NCBI GenBank assembly: GCA_022843465.1
Contig: JALHNO010000007.1
Location: forward strand, 124,001 to 188,000
DNA from: Pseudomonadota bacterium
GTDB taxonomy: Bacteria > Pseudomonadota > Gammaproteobacteria > Xanthomonadales > Ahniellaceae
Reading direction: 5' to 3'
Length of the DNA: 64,000 bases
The notes under the pieces are model-generated. The model saw only the letters and a program-made list of their open reading frames with translations. It was not told the origin of the DNA and ran no database searches. The position numbers and the translations under genes were made by a program. Positions 33,976 through 42,193 of this stretch are shown here, piece by piece. Each line of letters opens with the position of its first letter. The first letter of the stretch is position 1.

Positions 33976-35046
33976 ATGAAGGCCGAACGCGGCGGAGTGG
34001 ATCGAATCGAAGACGTCGATCTGTTTGTACGCATCGTCGATCGCGGATCGCTGACATCGGCTGCGGTCTCGCTGGGGCTGTCGACCTCGCTGGTCAGCCG
34101 CCGGCTGGCGAGCCTGGAGAGCTCGCTCGGCGTGCGCTTGATTGATCGCAGCAGCCGCATGCTGGTACTGACCGAACACGGTCGCGACTTCCACGCGCGC
34201 GCCGAGTCAATCCTGCTTCTGGTTCGCGAAGCCGAGGCCGCGCTGCGCTCCAAGGCCAACGAGCTCAAGGGCACCCTGCGCATCAGCCTGCCCACCGCCG
34301 CCGCCGAGACCGGAGTACTCGATGACTTTGTTGCGCTGTTTCGCAAACACACCGACCTCTCGATCGAGATGCGGCTTTCCGATCGCCCGGTCGATGTGAT
34401 CGGTCGCGGCTTCGATGCCGCCCTCTATCTCACCGATGCGCCCGACCGCCATCCCGGCGATGTGATGCTGGCCCAGCATCCAACCATGCTGGCGGCGTCT
34501 CCGGGCTATCTTGACCTCGCCGGCCGCCCGACGACACCCGAACAGTTGCTGGAGCACCGCACGGTGCGCGCAGTCTCGCACCGCGGCAAGGCCAGCGAAT
34601 GGCTGCTGATGCACGAGGATGGTCGCGAGATCGTCCTGCCTGCCGCCGGCGGCATGTTTCTCAGCGATGAAGTCCGTGTGCTGTACACCGCCACCATCTG
34701 CGGCGCCGGCATCGGCCGCATGCCGCTCGGCTTCCTGGCCAATGCCGCGCGCGCCGGACAGTTGGAACCGGTACTTCCGGAATGGCGTTTCCGCCCGATC
34801 ATGATTGCAGCCACCCTGCGCCGTGCCGGCGTGCGATCGGCAAAAGTTGGTGCGCTGCTGGAACTCGCCATGGGCGCGCTGCGAAGGATCGATGCCTTCG
34901 CCAGCTCGGCACCCAGTGAGGAGTACTACCGACGTCAGCTTGCCAAGGCCTCCGGACTGGTGGCCGGCGATGGTGATGGCGACGACGATGCCGAAACCGG
35001 GCGGCCCGCCGAAATCGCCAACCAGTGGAAATCCTGGACGCTGTAG
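33976..35046 (+). CDS. LysR-type transcriptional regulator
   Basis: 356 residues from ATG 33976. Residues ~12-70 carry the LysR winged helix-turn-helix (DLFVRIVDRGSLTSAAVSLGLSTS...VSRRLASLESSLGVRLIDRSSR), followed by a full effector-binding domain with SDRPVDVIGRGFDAALYL. About 50 extra residues at the C-terminus are unusual (acidic DGDGDDDAE). Genes controlled are not evident; the divergent M23 peptidase gene is the closest candidate. Confidence 0.93.
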   Translation: MKAERGGVDRIEDVDLFVRIVDRGSLTSAAVSLGLSTSLVSRRLASLESSLGVRLIDRSSRMLVLTEHGRDFHARAESILLLVREAEAALRSKANELKGTLRISLPTAAAETGVLDDFVALFRKHTDLSIEMRLSDRPVDVIGRGFDAALYLTDAPDRHPGDVMLAQHPTMLAASPGYLDLAGRPTTPEQLLEHRTVRAVSHRGKASEWLLMHEDGREIVLPAAGGMFLSDEVRVLYTATICGAGIGRMPLGFLANAARAGQLEPVLPEWRFRPIMIAATLRRAGVRSAKVGALLELAMGALRRIDAFASSAPSEEYYRRQLAKASGLVAGDGDGDDDAETGRPAEIANQWKSWTL

Positions 35047-35112
35047 CCGGCGATGCCGGATGCTGCGTTGGACTGAGAAGGGCCCCGTCGTGACGGCAGG
35101 GCAAATGCGCCA

Positions 35113-35144
35113 GAGCCAGCCCGCATGATCACGCGGGCCGGCTC
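35113..35144. terminator. bidirectional terminator-like hairpin
   Basis: GAGCCAGCCCGC (35113-35124) pairs with GCGGGCCGGCTC (35133-35144) with one mismatch and an 8-nt loop. It sits between the convergent LysR and phospholipase-like genes. No T tract. Confidence 0.5.
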
Positions 35145-35155
35145 AGCTCTGCAGA

Positions 35156-36154
35156 TCAGGTGTGGCAGCCGCGGATCGTGCAGTGGATCGGGCCATTCAA
35201 ATAGTCGTCAGCGGCTTCGCGCCATTCGTCGTCGCAGCCATTGCCATTGTGGCTGCGGTTGCAGATGTCATGACGCAGGCAGTCGTGCATCCAGGCGCCA
35301 CGACCATCGAGGCCACAACCGCCGCCGCAGCGGCCATAGCATTGCGAGGAAGAACAGCCATAGCGCTGATTGGTCAGCAGGTAGCCGTGCAGGGCACCGG
35401 GGCCCTGGCAATAGTCGTGTCCGGCATTCTTGGAGAACGCCAGATCGCTGCGGCAGACATCATGACCATCGTGCAAGTCGGTGAAGCTGTTGTGGCTTTC
35501 GCCGGCGCAGGCCTTGGCGAGCGAACCGACGATCTCGTCACCGGTGGCCGGCTTGGCATCGAACAGCGTGTCGATCGGATTGGGCTCGGTCTGCGGGGGC
35601 GTTCGTTCGATCACCCAGGATTTCTCCAGTGTGTGATTCAGCGGCGCCTCGGAATACATCTCGCTGAGGCGCCAGATCGCATCCTGCGCGCTCGACATGG
35701 ACTCCAGATTCAGCGAGTCGAGATGCTTGGCGATCGCCGGCTGAAACGAGGCAAAAAGGTCCAGTTCCTGGCGCCCCAGTCGGACACCGTTGGCGGTCGT
35801 GATGGTGACCGTGCCGGTGGCGTAATCGAAGGCATGACGGATCTCGGCGCCGTTCACTTCCAGACTGACGATGACCGCGTCCGGATTTTCGCCAACAGCT
35901 GCGTTCTTGGCGCCCTTGCGGCTCAGGGTGCTGAATTCGAGAATGCCCGCGCTGGTGGCGAGACGGCCGCCGACATCATCCGAACGCGACTTGCTTCTGC
36001 GCATGCTGAGCACGCCGGTCTCCACCGGTCGCGTCGCAATTTCTGCTTCGGGCTGGGTCTCCAGCGGGGTTTCCGCAGAGACCGAAGCCGTCACTCCGAC
36101 GGCGAGACCTGCCCAAAGCGTTACCAGAATGGCCAAACCCTTGCTGCTGCTCAT
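35156..36154 (-). CDS. secreted phospholipase A2-like protein
   Basis: 332 residues, GGGGAA 5 nt before ATG. Signal peptide at the N-terminus (LAILVTLWAGLAVGVTASVSA). The first 200 residues have no family I know. The C-terminus is cysteine-rich and contains CYGRCGGGCG, like a calcium-binding loop, and DCLRHDIC with H295-D296, the pattern of the phospholipase A2 catalytic His-Asp pair. The calcium loop and dyad suggest an extracellular phospholipase; the overall similarity is low, so activity is unproven. Confidence 0.7.
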   Translation of the reverse strand: MSSSKGLAILVTLWAGLAVGVTASVSAETPLETQPEAEIATRPVETGVLSMRRSKSRSDDVGGRLATSAGILEFSTLSRKGAKNAAVGENPDAVIVSLEVNGAEIRHAFDYATGTVTITTANGVRLGRQELDLFASFQPAIAKHLDSLNLESMSSAQDAIWRLSEMYSEAPLNHTLEKSWVIERTPPQTEPNPIDTLFDAKPATGDEIVGSLAKACAGESHNSFTDLHDGHDVCRSDLAFSKNAGHDYCQGPGALHGYLLTNQRYGCSSSQCYGRCGGGCGLDGRGAWMHDCLRHDICNRSHNGNGCDDEWREAADDYLNGPIHCTIRGCHT

Positions 36155-36251
36155 AGTGATTCCCCAATGATGCTGCGATCCGTCTGTATTCCGCCGTGAA
36201 CCTGCTCGGAACGAAATGAACCCTGGTCGGTCAGGGGCGGATCAGAGCCGC

Positions 36252-36900
36252 TCAGCCGATACCGGGTGCAGACAGGTTAGGTGCAGGCAGGCGCTGGAGG
36301 AGCACGCAATCCGGGAACTGCTGTTGCAGAATCTGCAAGGTGCGTCCGGGCCGCAAACCCCGGGCGTCGCGCGCAACGGGTCGACTCCGCTTTCCGCCAC
36401 GGCCCCAGGGTCGGGCGGCCAGCTCCGGCAGGATGTGATCGCGGACCCACACCAGGGACTCCAGCGCATCTGGACGATTGAAGCGCATGCCGGAGAACAC
36501 TGCGAGCGCGCGCTGCTCCGGCATCAGCACAAGAAAGTTTCCGCCATTGCCCATGGCCATCCGGATGCGTCCGTGCGGAAAATTGGCACTGCGAATTCGA
36601 TCGACCCACCAGAGTTAGCCATATTGTTGTGGCCGATCCGGAATGTCGGTGTGCGCCGTGGTCATGGTCTCGATCCAGCCATGCGATATCAGCTGGATAT
36701 CGCCATGACGTCCGCCGTCCAGTACCAGTTGGCCGATCTTGGCGAGTTCCTCCGGGTGAATGCGCAGGTGGCCACCGCTGTCGCTATCGGCGCCACGATT
36801 CCAGCTTGCCCTACGCGCACCGCGGATGCCCAGCGGCCCGGCGACTCCGTGGTCCCTGAGCCCGTCGACTGCACTGGCGCACCGTTGCCCCGGCTCTGGC
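36252..36900 (-). pseudogene. 3' remnant of a serine hydrolase (beta-lactamase superfamily) gene
   Basis: On the minus strand the translation reads PLGIRGAR...GGHLRIHPEELAKIGQLVLDGG...QYG*LWWVDR...GNGGNFLVLMPEQRALAVFSG, the C-terminal half of class C beta-lactamase-like hydrolases. An in-frame TAA at 36615-36617 interrupts it where the family has a tyrosine (Y-G-Y-LWWV; TAC to TAA). Upstream of about 36900 no similarity remains and the catalytic S-x-x-K segment is absent. It is therefore truncated and carries a nonsense codon. The original stop is at 36252. Confidence 0.8.
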
Positions 36901-37029
36901 GGACGCGGCGGCGCTCGAAATCAATCTCAAGTCCGTCGCCATGGACGCGTGTTTGATCGGCTTGCTGGAACCTTCCGGGCTTTATCCTGCGCGACCGCCG
37001 GGGCTGATCGCAGGGATGTTGGCCCGCCG

Positions 37030-38118
37030 CTAACGGTAGAACGCAAGGTTCGCCTGAACGCGCTCGCGCTGATCTGCCGGCAGATGCGGGCTGGCCAGCA
37101 AGCGTTCCACCGCTTCGCGACCGGCACCGAGCGCGGCCGCATCGCCTACGTAGAAGGCAGAGATGCCGAGCTCATCAAGTGCCTGCCATTGATAATGCGA
37201 GAGCTGGATGAACAGCCCGTCATCCGGCAGCGGCAGCTGGGCAGCGCGTGCGGCGTACAGGTAGGCCAGGGCATACTCCTGACGCAGGCGATGGAAGCGC
37301 GCCAGATCGACCAGGGATTCGGCACGCCTTGGCCGCAGTTGGTAGGCGGCGAGATAGGCGGCTGTGATTTCCACCGGCGCTGCCCGCAAGCGCTCCAGCA
37401 GGACGCCGATCTGCCACTGCGCATACCAGCGTTCCTCCTCCCAGCCGCCCATCGCCAGGCGCCGGCGATAGTGCTCCAGCGCCAGCGCCGGCTCACCCGC
37501 GTCGCGATAGCTCTGGGCGAGATAGAACCGGTAGCGGGCATTGTCCGGCTCGTCGATCAGGGCGCGCTCCAGCACAGCAGCGTCGTCATGGAACTTGCGC
37601 GGATTGCCACTGCGCGCGCCATCCGGCCGCACTTGCACCCAGGGCCCGTGCAGATGCGCACTGTTCTGCTGATCGCTGGCCTCGAGGTACTCGTGCAGCA
37701 CGCCACGATAACGCCAGTCGAGCGCATCGCGAATCAGACATACCCGGTGGTAGCGCATCTCGCCATAGCGCATGTCCAGGCTGTAGGCGTCCGCTGTCAG
37801 CGCGGGCAGCTCAAAGCCCTCGGGCCACTCCAGGGTTTCGTCGGCGTCGATGACGAATACGTAGTCGGCACGGCCCTTGGCCAGCGCGAGCGCCTCGCTA
37901 CGGTTGTGGGCAAAATCGCGCCAGGGTCGCTCATGCAGCGCACCGGGCAGGTCCTGCATCAAGCCGCGGATCAGATCCTGGGTGCCATCGCTCGAGCCGG
38001 TATCAACGATCAGCCATTCATCGATCAGCGGCCGCAGGGATTGCAGGCAACGTGCAATGACAGCGGACTCATTCTTGACGATCATCGACAGACAGATGCG
38101 TGGACGTTGCGAGGGCAT
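37030..38118 (-). CDS. family 2 glycosyltransferase with C-terminal TPR-like region
   Basis: 363 residues from ATG 38118 (GGAAAG upstream; 23 further codons rejected). N-terminal GT2 fold: ICLSMIVKNESAVIARCLQSL, DEWLIVDTGSSDGT and the metal-binding VIDADE (near residue 97). The second half is helical with TPR-like repeats (RYRFYLAQSYRDAGEPALALEHY). SunS/SpsA-like glycosyltransferases with this layout modify proteins or glycans. Acceptor unknown; not in an obvious polysaccharide operon. Confidence 0.88.
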   Translation of the reverse strand: MPSQRPRICLSMIVKNESAVIARCLQSLRPLIDEWLIVDTGSSDGTQDLIRGLMQDLPGALHERPWRDFAHNRSEALALAKGRADYVFVIDADETLEWPEGFELPALTADAYSLDMRYGEMRYHRVCLIRDALDWRYRGVLHEYLEASDQQNSAHLHGPWVQVRPDGARSGNPRKFHDDAAVLERALIDEPDNARYRFYLAQSYRDAGEPALALEHYRRRLAMGGWEEERWYAQWQIGVLLERLRAAPVEITAAYLAAYQLRPRRAESLVDLARFHRLRQEYALAYLYAARAAQLPLPDDGLFIQLSHYQWQALDELGISAFYVGDAAALGAGREAVERLLASPHLPADQRERVQANLAFYR

Positions 38119-38217
38119 CGAAGACTTTCCGGATACGGGCGACAGGACCGGGCAATGGTACGCATAAAGCCGCCGTGCCGGGGACATCGATGGGCGGTGA
38201 CACAGGCACCAGAATGC

Positions 38218-39177
38218 ATGCTAGAAATGCGATGGCGCGAAAACGTGGAGCGGCAGTGCATGGCGATATCCGACTATCCACCGCCACTGCTGCGGGACCA
38301 GCAGGGCATCGCCGAACCGGTGCCTGACGCGGGAACTGGCGTCAGCGAGCACGATCGATTGCGCGCTGCACGGGGCTGGTCCTACGTCTGCCAGCTGTAC
38401 TTCCATGAACCGACCGCACGTTTCTCGATCTGGATCAGGCTGGGCGCGGAATCCAGTGACAGTTCGGCAGTGGCTGGATACCTCGGCATTACCGTGACCA
38501 GCGACGCCGATGCGGCGCAGCAAACGCTGCGACTTCGGCGCGTCGAAGGCACGCTGCCGATCGCCGCGTTCGAACTGGTACCGCTCGACGCCGAGCAGCG
38601 CGCCATCGCGTTTGAACGCAGCGACGGGCATGACGATTGCGCGCAGCTGAGTTTCCTGAGCGAGGAACCGGTTCGCCTGTTCCGCGTTGGCCTGAAGCGA
38701 CTCGACGCCATACGCATGGGTGCGCTCCGCGCCTGCGTCATGGCCGATGCCGAGGGCATTCCGACCTGCTTCGCGCATGATTTCCAGATCGCGCTCGATC
38801 GCAGCGAACGGTTCGAGATCGCCGGTCTTGCGGACGCGGCCGACAGTTCGCCTTCGCTGAGCACACAACTACGTGGCCTTTGGGACACCCTGCTGAGCGA
38901 GGTGCCGGAGTTCCTGCTCGCGATCGCCTGCACCTTTCGCACCGATGGACCGCTGCCGACCAGCATCCCCGTCCTGATCTTGCCGACCGGTCTGTTCACC
39001 TCGTCGCAACTGGACGAACTGGGCATCCGTCTTGCCGATCAACTGCAGCAGTGGCTTGCGATGCAATCGCCAGCGCCCGGCGACTTCGCACTCGATCTGA
39101 GCATCACGCCGCTCAATCTGCCCCGTCCGCTGCCCACGCTGCGACTGCGTCAGCTGCTGTTGCGCACCCCGCACTGA
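38218..39177 (+). CDS. conserved-looking hypothetical protein
   Basis: 319 residues if started at ATG 38218; ATG 38227 and ATG 38260 (with GGAG 9 nt upstream) are alternatives. The frame extends much further upstream, but that part is antisense to the glycosyltransferase. No signal peptide or transmembrane segment. The sequence is a mix of beta-strands and acidic loops (e.g. YVCQLYFHEPTARFSIWIRLG, LSFLSEEPVRLFRVGLKRLDAIRMG). No family recognised. Codon usage agrees with neighbouring real genes. Confidence 0.6.
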   Translation: MLEMRWRENVERQCMAISDYPPPLLRDQQGIAEPVPDAGTGVSEHDRLRAARGWSYVCQLYFHEPTARFSIWIRLGAESSDSSAVAGYLGITVTSDADAAQQTLRLRRVEGTLPIAAFELVPLDAEQRAIAFERSDGHDDCAQLSFLSEEPVRLFRVGLKRLDAIRMGALRACVMADAEGIPTCFAHDFQIALDRSERFEIAGLADAADSSPSLSTQLRGLWDTLLSEVPEFLLAIACTFRTDGPLPTSIPVLILPTGLFTSSQLDELGIRLADQLQQWLAMQSPAPGDFALDLSITPLNLPRPLPTLRLRQLLLRTPH

Positions 39178-39570
39178 CCGAGGTCGCCAGCGGCTGGTGG
39201 CGCGCGCGAATTGACCGGCCCGGCGTCGCCGGCGCAGCCTTGATCCTGATCAGCGCCACGCGCCGGGCCGAGCCCTGATCCGCAGTCGATGCCGACCCTG
39301 ACCCGCGCTGCCGACGGTTCAGCTGCCGCGGCCAGGACCCTCGGCGCGTGCGCCACGCGTCCATCCACGCGCCCGATCGGCAGGCCGGCGTCGGCCCTGG
39401 CGACTGCGCGAGCGCGCGCACCGGGGCCTCCGTCCGGCACCCGCGCTGGGGGTTTTCCCCCAGCGCGGGTGAGGGCAAAACCGGATGCCCAGTCACGACC
39501 GCTGCCCTCAGAGTGCGCGGGCTCCGGAAAACCGGACACCCTTTTTAACAAACACCGAGTGAGAGACCCC
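39178..39570. other. 393-bp region before the subtilase gene
   Basis: No gene. It contains the 15-bp perfect hairpin listed separately and a short T run (CTTTTTAAC) at 39541-39549 just upstream of the subtilase ribosome-binding site. Confidence 0.5.
39438..39471. repeat. 15-bp perfect hairpin with TTTT loop
   Basis: CACCCGCGCTGGGGG (39438-39452), TTTT, CCCCCAGCGCGGGTG (39457-39471): an exact palindrome ending 99 bp before the subtilase ATG, followed by AGGGCAAAACC. Its form suggests a terminator for the upstream gene or a REP-type repeat element. Confidence 0.8.
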
Positions 39571-42075
39571 ATGACTGAGAAATCCACCGTGAATGTTTCG
39601 AACAGTTTTCCCCGCAAGCGCCGTCTGGCCCTGAGTCTCGCCGCGATGATGTCGAGCGGCGGCGCCTGGGCCGACGCCCATATGGGTAGCGATCTGAGCC
39701 AGCGGCTGCTGGGCGCGCTGCCCACCGAGGAACTGGAAATCATCGTCAGCTATGGCCAGTCGGGGCCACTCACTGCCGCGCAACTGGCTGACCTGCGCGC
39801 GCTCGGCATCGAGCGCGGTGTTGCCATGCAGAGCCTCCCGATCGCCGGCGCGCTGGCCACACCCGCAGAAATCGCGGCACTGGCGCAGGATGATGAAGTC
39901 GTCTCGATCTACCTCAATCAGCCGCTGCGCTACTTCAATGAACAGGCGCGCCAGCTCACCGGAGCCAGCCGCGTTGCCGAGCGCCCGGCCGAGTTCAATC
40001 GTGCGATTCCCTACAGCGGCCAGGGCATCACCGTGATGGTGAATGACTCCGGCGTGGATGCCACCCATCCGGATCTGCGCTACGGCAGTCATGTCGTGGA
40101 GAATGTGCAGGCCGCGACCAATCTGCGTTCGATCGACACCCTGTTGCCGGTCAGCTATCTCGAAGGCATGCACAACACCGACACCGGCTCGGGCCATGGC
40201 ACGCATTGCGCGGGCAGCGTCGGCGGCACCGGCGCCGGTTCGGCGGGCAAGCATCGTGGTGTGGCGCCAGGTGCCGACCTGGTGGGCTATGGCTCGGGCG
40301 GCGTCCTGCTGATCCTGGATGCGATCGGCGGCTTCGATTATGCCATCACCAACCAGTTCCGCTTCGATCACCCGATCCGCGTGATCAGCAACTCCTGGGG
40401 CAGCTCCGGCAGCTTTGAGCCACTGAACCCGGTCAATATCGCCAGCTATGAGTCCTACAAGCGCGGTATCGTCAGCGTGTTTGCGGCCGGCAATGATGGC
40501 TCCGGCGAAGATACCCACAATCCGTACGCGCAGTCGCCCTGGGTGATCTCGGTCGGCGCCAGCGAGAAAGACGCCGTGCTCACCGATTTCTCCTCACGCG
40601 GCAAGCGCGGCGAGACCGGCACCTTCAGCATGCCCGATGGCAGCCAGTGGACCTATCGCAACCAGCCGACCATCGTCGCGCCGGGCGTGGACATCGTATC
40701 GGCGCGCGCACTGACGGGCGCCCTGCCCTTGCTCGCGTCCGAGCAGGACATCAATAATCTGGAGCCCGCCCATCTGCCGTATTACACGCATATGAGCGGC
40801 ACCTCGATGGCCACCCCGCACGTGGCCGGTGTCGTCGCCCTGATGCTGGAAGCCAATCCGAACATGACCCCGGCGCAGGTCCGTGACGTGATCGAGCGCA
40901 CCGCGACCAATATGACCGGTCGCCTGGAATGGGAAGCCGGCGCCGGCCACATCAATGCCTATGCGGCGGTGGCGCATGCAGCGGGTCTGCGTACCGACTA
41001 CGGCGCGACGGTCAATGCGCGCCGCAGCTTCCACGCCAATGCCAATCTTGCCAGCGGCGCCAGCTTCCCGTTCGAGATCACCTTCCTGCCGGTAGGCGAA
41101 ACCGAAGTGCAGAGCTTTGAAGTCGCTGCCAATGTCGCCTGGGTGGCGGCGCGTGCCGAAGTGGACGCCAACACGGTGGCGATCGTGCTGACCGATCCCG
41201 ATGGCAACCGTTACGGCTCCTCGATTGCACTGCCCGTGCTTGGCAGCACCGTAGTCGCTGGCGGCCCCGGCAAGCCCGGCACCTGGACGCTGACCGTGCG
41301 CGGCATCGGTTCGGTCTCCGGTGTTGGCCTCGATCCGCTGGGCGTGACCAATGGCGTGGCCCTGCCCGGACCGATCAGTGGCGAGGTCAGCTTCCTCAAC
41401 AGTGCCGGCTACACCGGCATGAATGATGTCGCCAATCATCCGGCACGCACTGCGATCGAGCATGCCGTCAGCTATCGCCTGGTCGATGGTTACTCGGACC
41501 GCATGTTCCGCCCGGACGACTACCTCAAGCGCAGCGAACTGGCCCAGTACCTGATGATGGGCACCAGCGTGCGCCAGGCACTGCCGTTCAATCGTGTGCC
41601 GAGCTTCAACGATCTGGCCGTCGGCCATGCCAGCTATCCGTTCGCCCAGGCCGCGGTCACTCCGGCAGCGCCCCTGCGCGACCTGACTCAGGCCCACGAC
41701 GGCGTGATGCGTCTGGTCAATGGCCAGTTCCGGCCCAACAGCAGTGTCAGTCGCTACGACCTCGCCTATGCCCTGACCCAGAGCCTGGGCCTGCAGAGTG
41801 CCGCGCGCAGCTTCACGGGCAATGTCAGCGTGGCCTATGGTGCCCAGCGCATCGTGCTCGACGACAGCGCCATGATCCCCGCCGATCTGCGTGGCTATGT
41901 GCAGCTGGCATTGGATGCCGGCGTGATCAACGCGGTGTTCAGCGTCAGCCAGGGGCCGTTCGATCTGCAGCCCACGGTGCGTGCCAGCTTCAAGGGTGAT
42001 CTGTTCGTCACCCGTGCCGCCTACGCGGTTGCGGCCGGTCGCTTCATGACGCAGTACCTCAGCGCCACCGACTGA
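39571..42075 (+). CDS. secreted subtilisin-like (S8) peptidase with C-terminal SLH-like repeats
   Basis: 834 residues from ATG 39571. Signal peptide LALSLAAMMSSGGAWA, a propeptide (about 40-140), then the S8 domain with the catalytic triad D159 (NDSGVD), H209 (SGHGTHCAG) and S412 (SGTSMATPHVAG), plus the oxyanion asparagine in ISNSWGSSG. After a beta-rich P/C-terminal region come SLH-like repeats (~625-830: AVSYRLVDGYSDRMFRPDDYLKRSELAQYL; NGQFRPNSSVSRYDLAYAL; AGVINAV...). All residues needed for activity are present. A rho-independent terminator follows. Confidence 0.94.
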   Translation: MTEKSTVNVSNSFPRKRRLALSLAAMMSSGGAWADAHMGSDLSQRLLGALPTEELEIIVSYGQSGPLTAAQLADLRALGIERGVAMQSLPIAGALATPAEIAALAQDDEVVSIYLNQPLRYFNEQARQLTGASRVAERPAEFNRAIPYSGQGITVMVNDSGVDATHPDLRYGSHVVENVQAATNLRSIDTLLPVSYLEGMHNTDTGSGHGTHCAGSVGGTGAGSAGKHRGVAPGADLVGYGSGGVLLILDAIGGFDYAITNQFRFDHPIRVISNSWGSSGSFEPLNPVNIASYESYKRGIVSVFAAGNDGSGEDTHNPYAQSPWVISVGASEKDAVLTDFSSRGKRGETGTFSMPDGSQWTYRNQPTIVAPGVDIVSARALTGALPLLASEQDINNLEPAHLPYYTHMSGTSMATPHVAGVVALMLEANPNMTPAQVRDVIERTATNMTGRLEWEAGAGHINAYAAVAHAAGLRTDYGATVNARRSFHANANLASGASFPFEITFLPVGETEVQSFEVAANVAWVAARAEVDANTVAIVLTDPDGNRYGSSIALPVLGSTVVAGGPGKPGTWTLTVRGIGSVSGVGLDPLGVTNGVALPGPISGEVSFLNSAGYTGMNDVANHPARTAIEHAVSYRLVDGYSDRMFRPDDYLKRSELAQYLMMGTSVRQALPFNRVPSFNDLAVGHASYPFAQAAVTPAAPLRDLTQAHDGVMRLVNGQFRPNSSVSRYDLAYALTQSLGLQSAARSFTGNVSVAYGAQRIVLDDSAMIPADLRGYVQLALDAGVINAVFSVSQGPFDLQPTVRASFKGDLFVTRAAYAVAAGRFMTQYLSATD

Positions 42076-42100
42076 GATTCATCGCTCTGATGATGCAGCA

Positions 42101-42132
42101 GACGGCCCGCAGAGATGCGGGCCGTCTTTTTT
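42101..42132 (+). terminator. rho-independent terminator of the subtilase gene
   Basis: GACGGCCCGC (42101-42110), AGAGAT loop, GCGGGCCGTC (42117-42126), then six T residues. A textbook intrinsic terminator on the plus strand, 26 bp after the stop codon and before the convergent amidase gene. Confidence 0.95.
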
Positions 42133-42193
42133 CCGTTCGAGCCATCCGGCGCAATGCCCTTCGGTCATTGCGCCTTGCGCCGCTGCCAGCGGA

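Noticed and set aside
36760-38217. N-terminal part of an 805-codon plus-strand frame
   Set aside because: Antisense to the glycosyltransferase; only the part after about 38218 has its own coding character.
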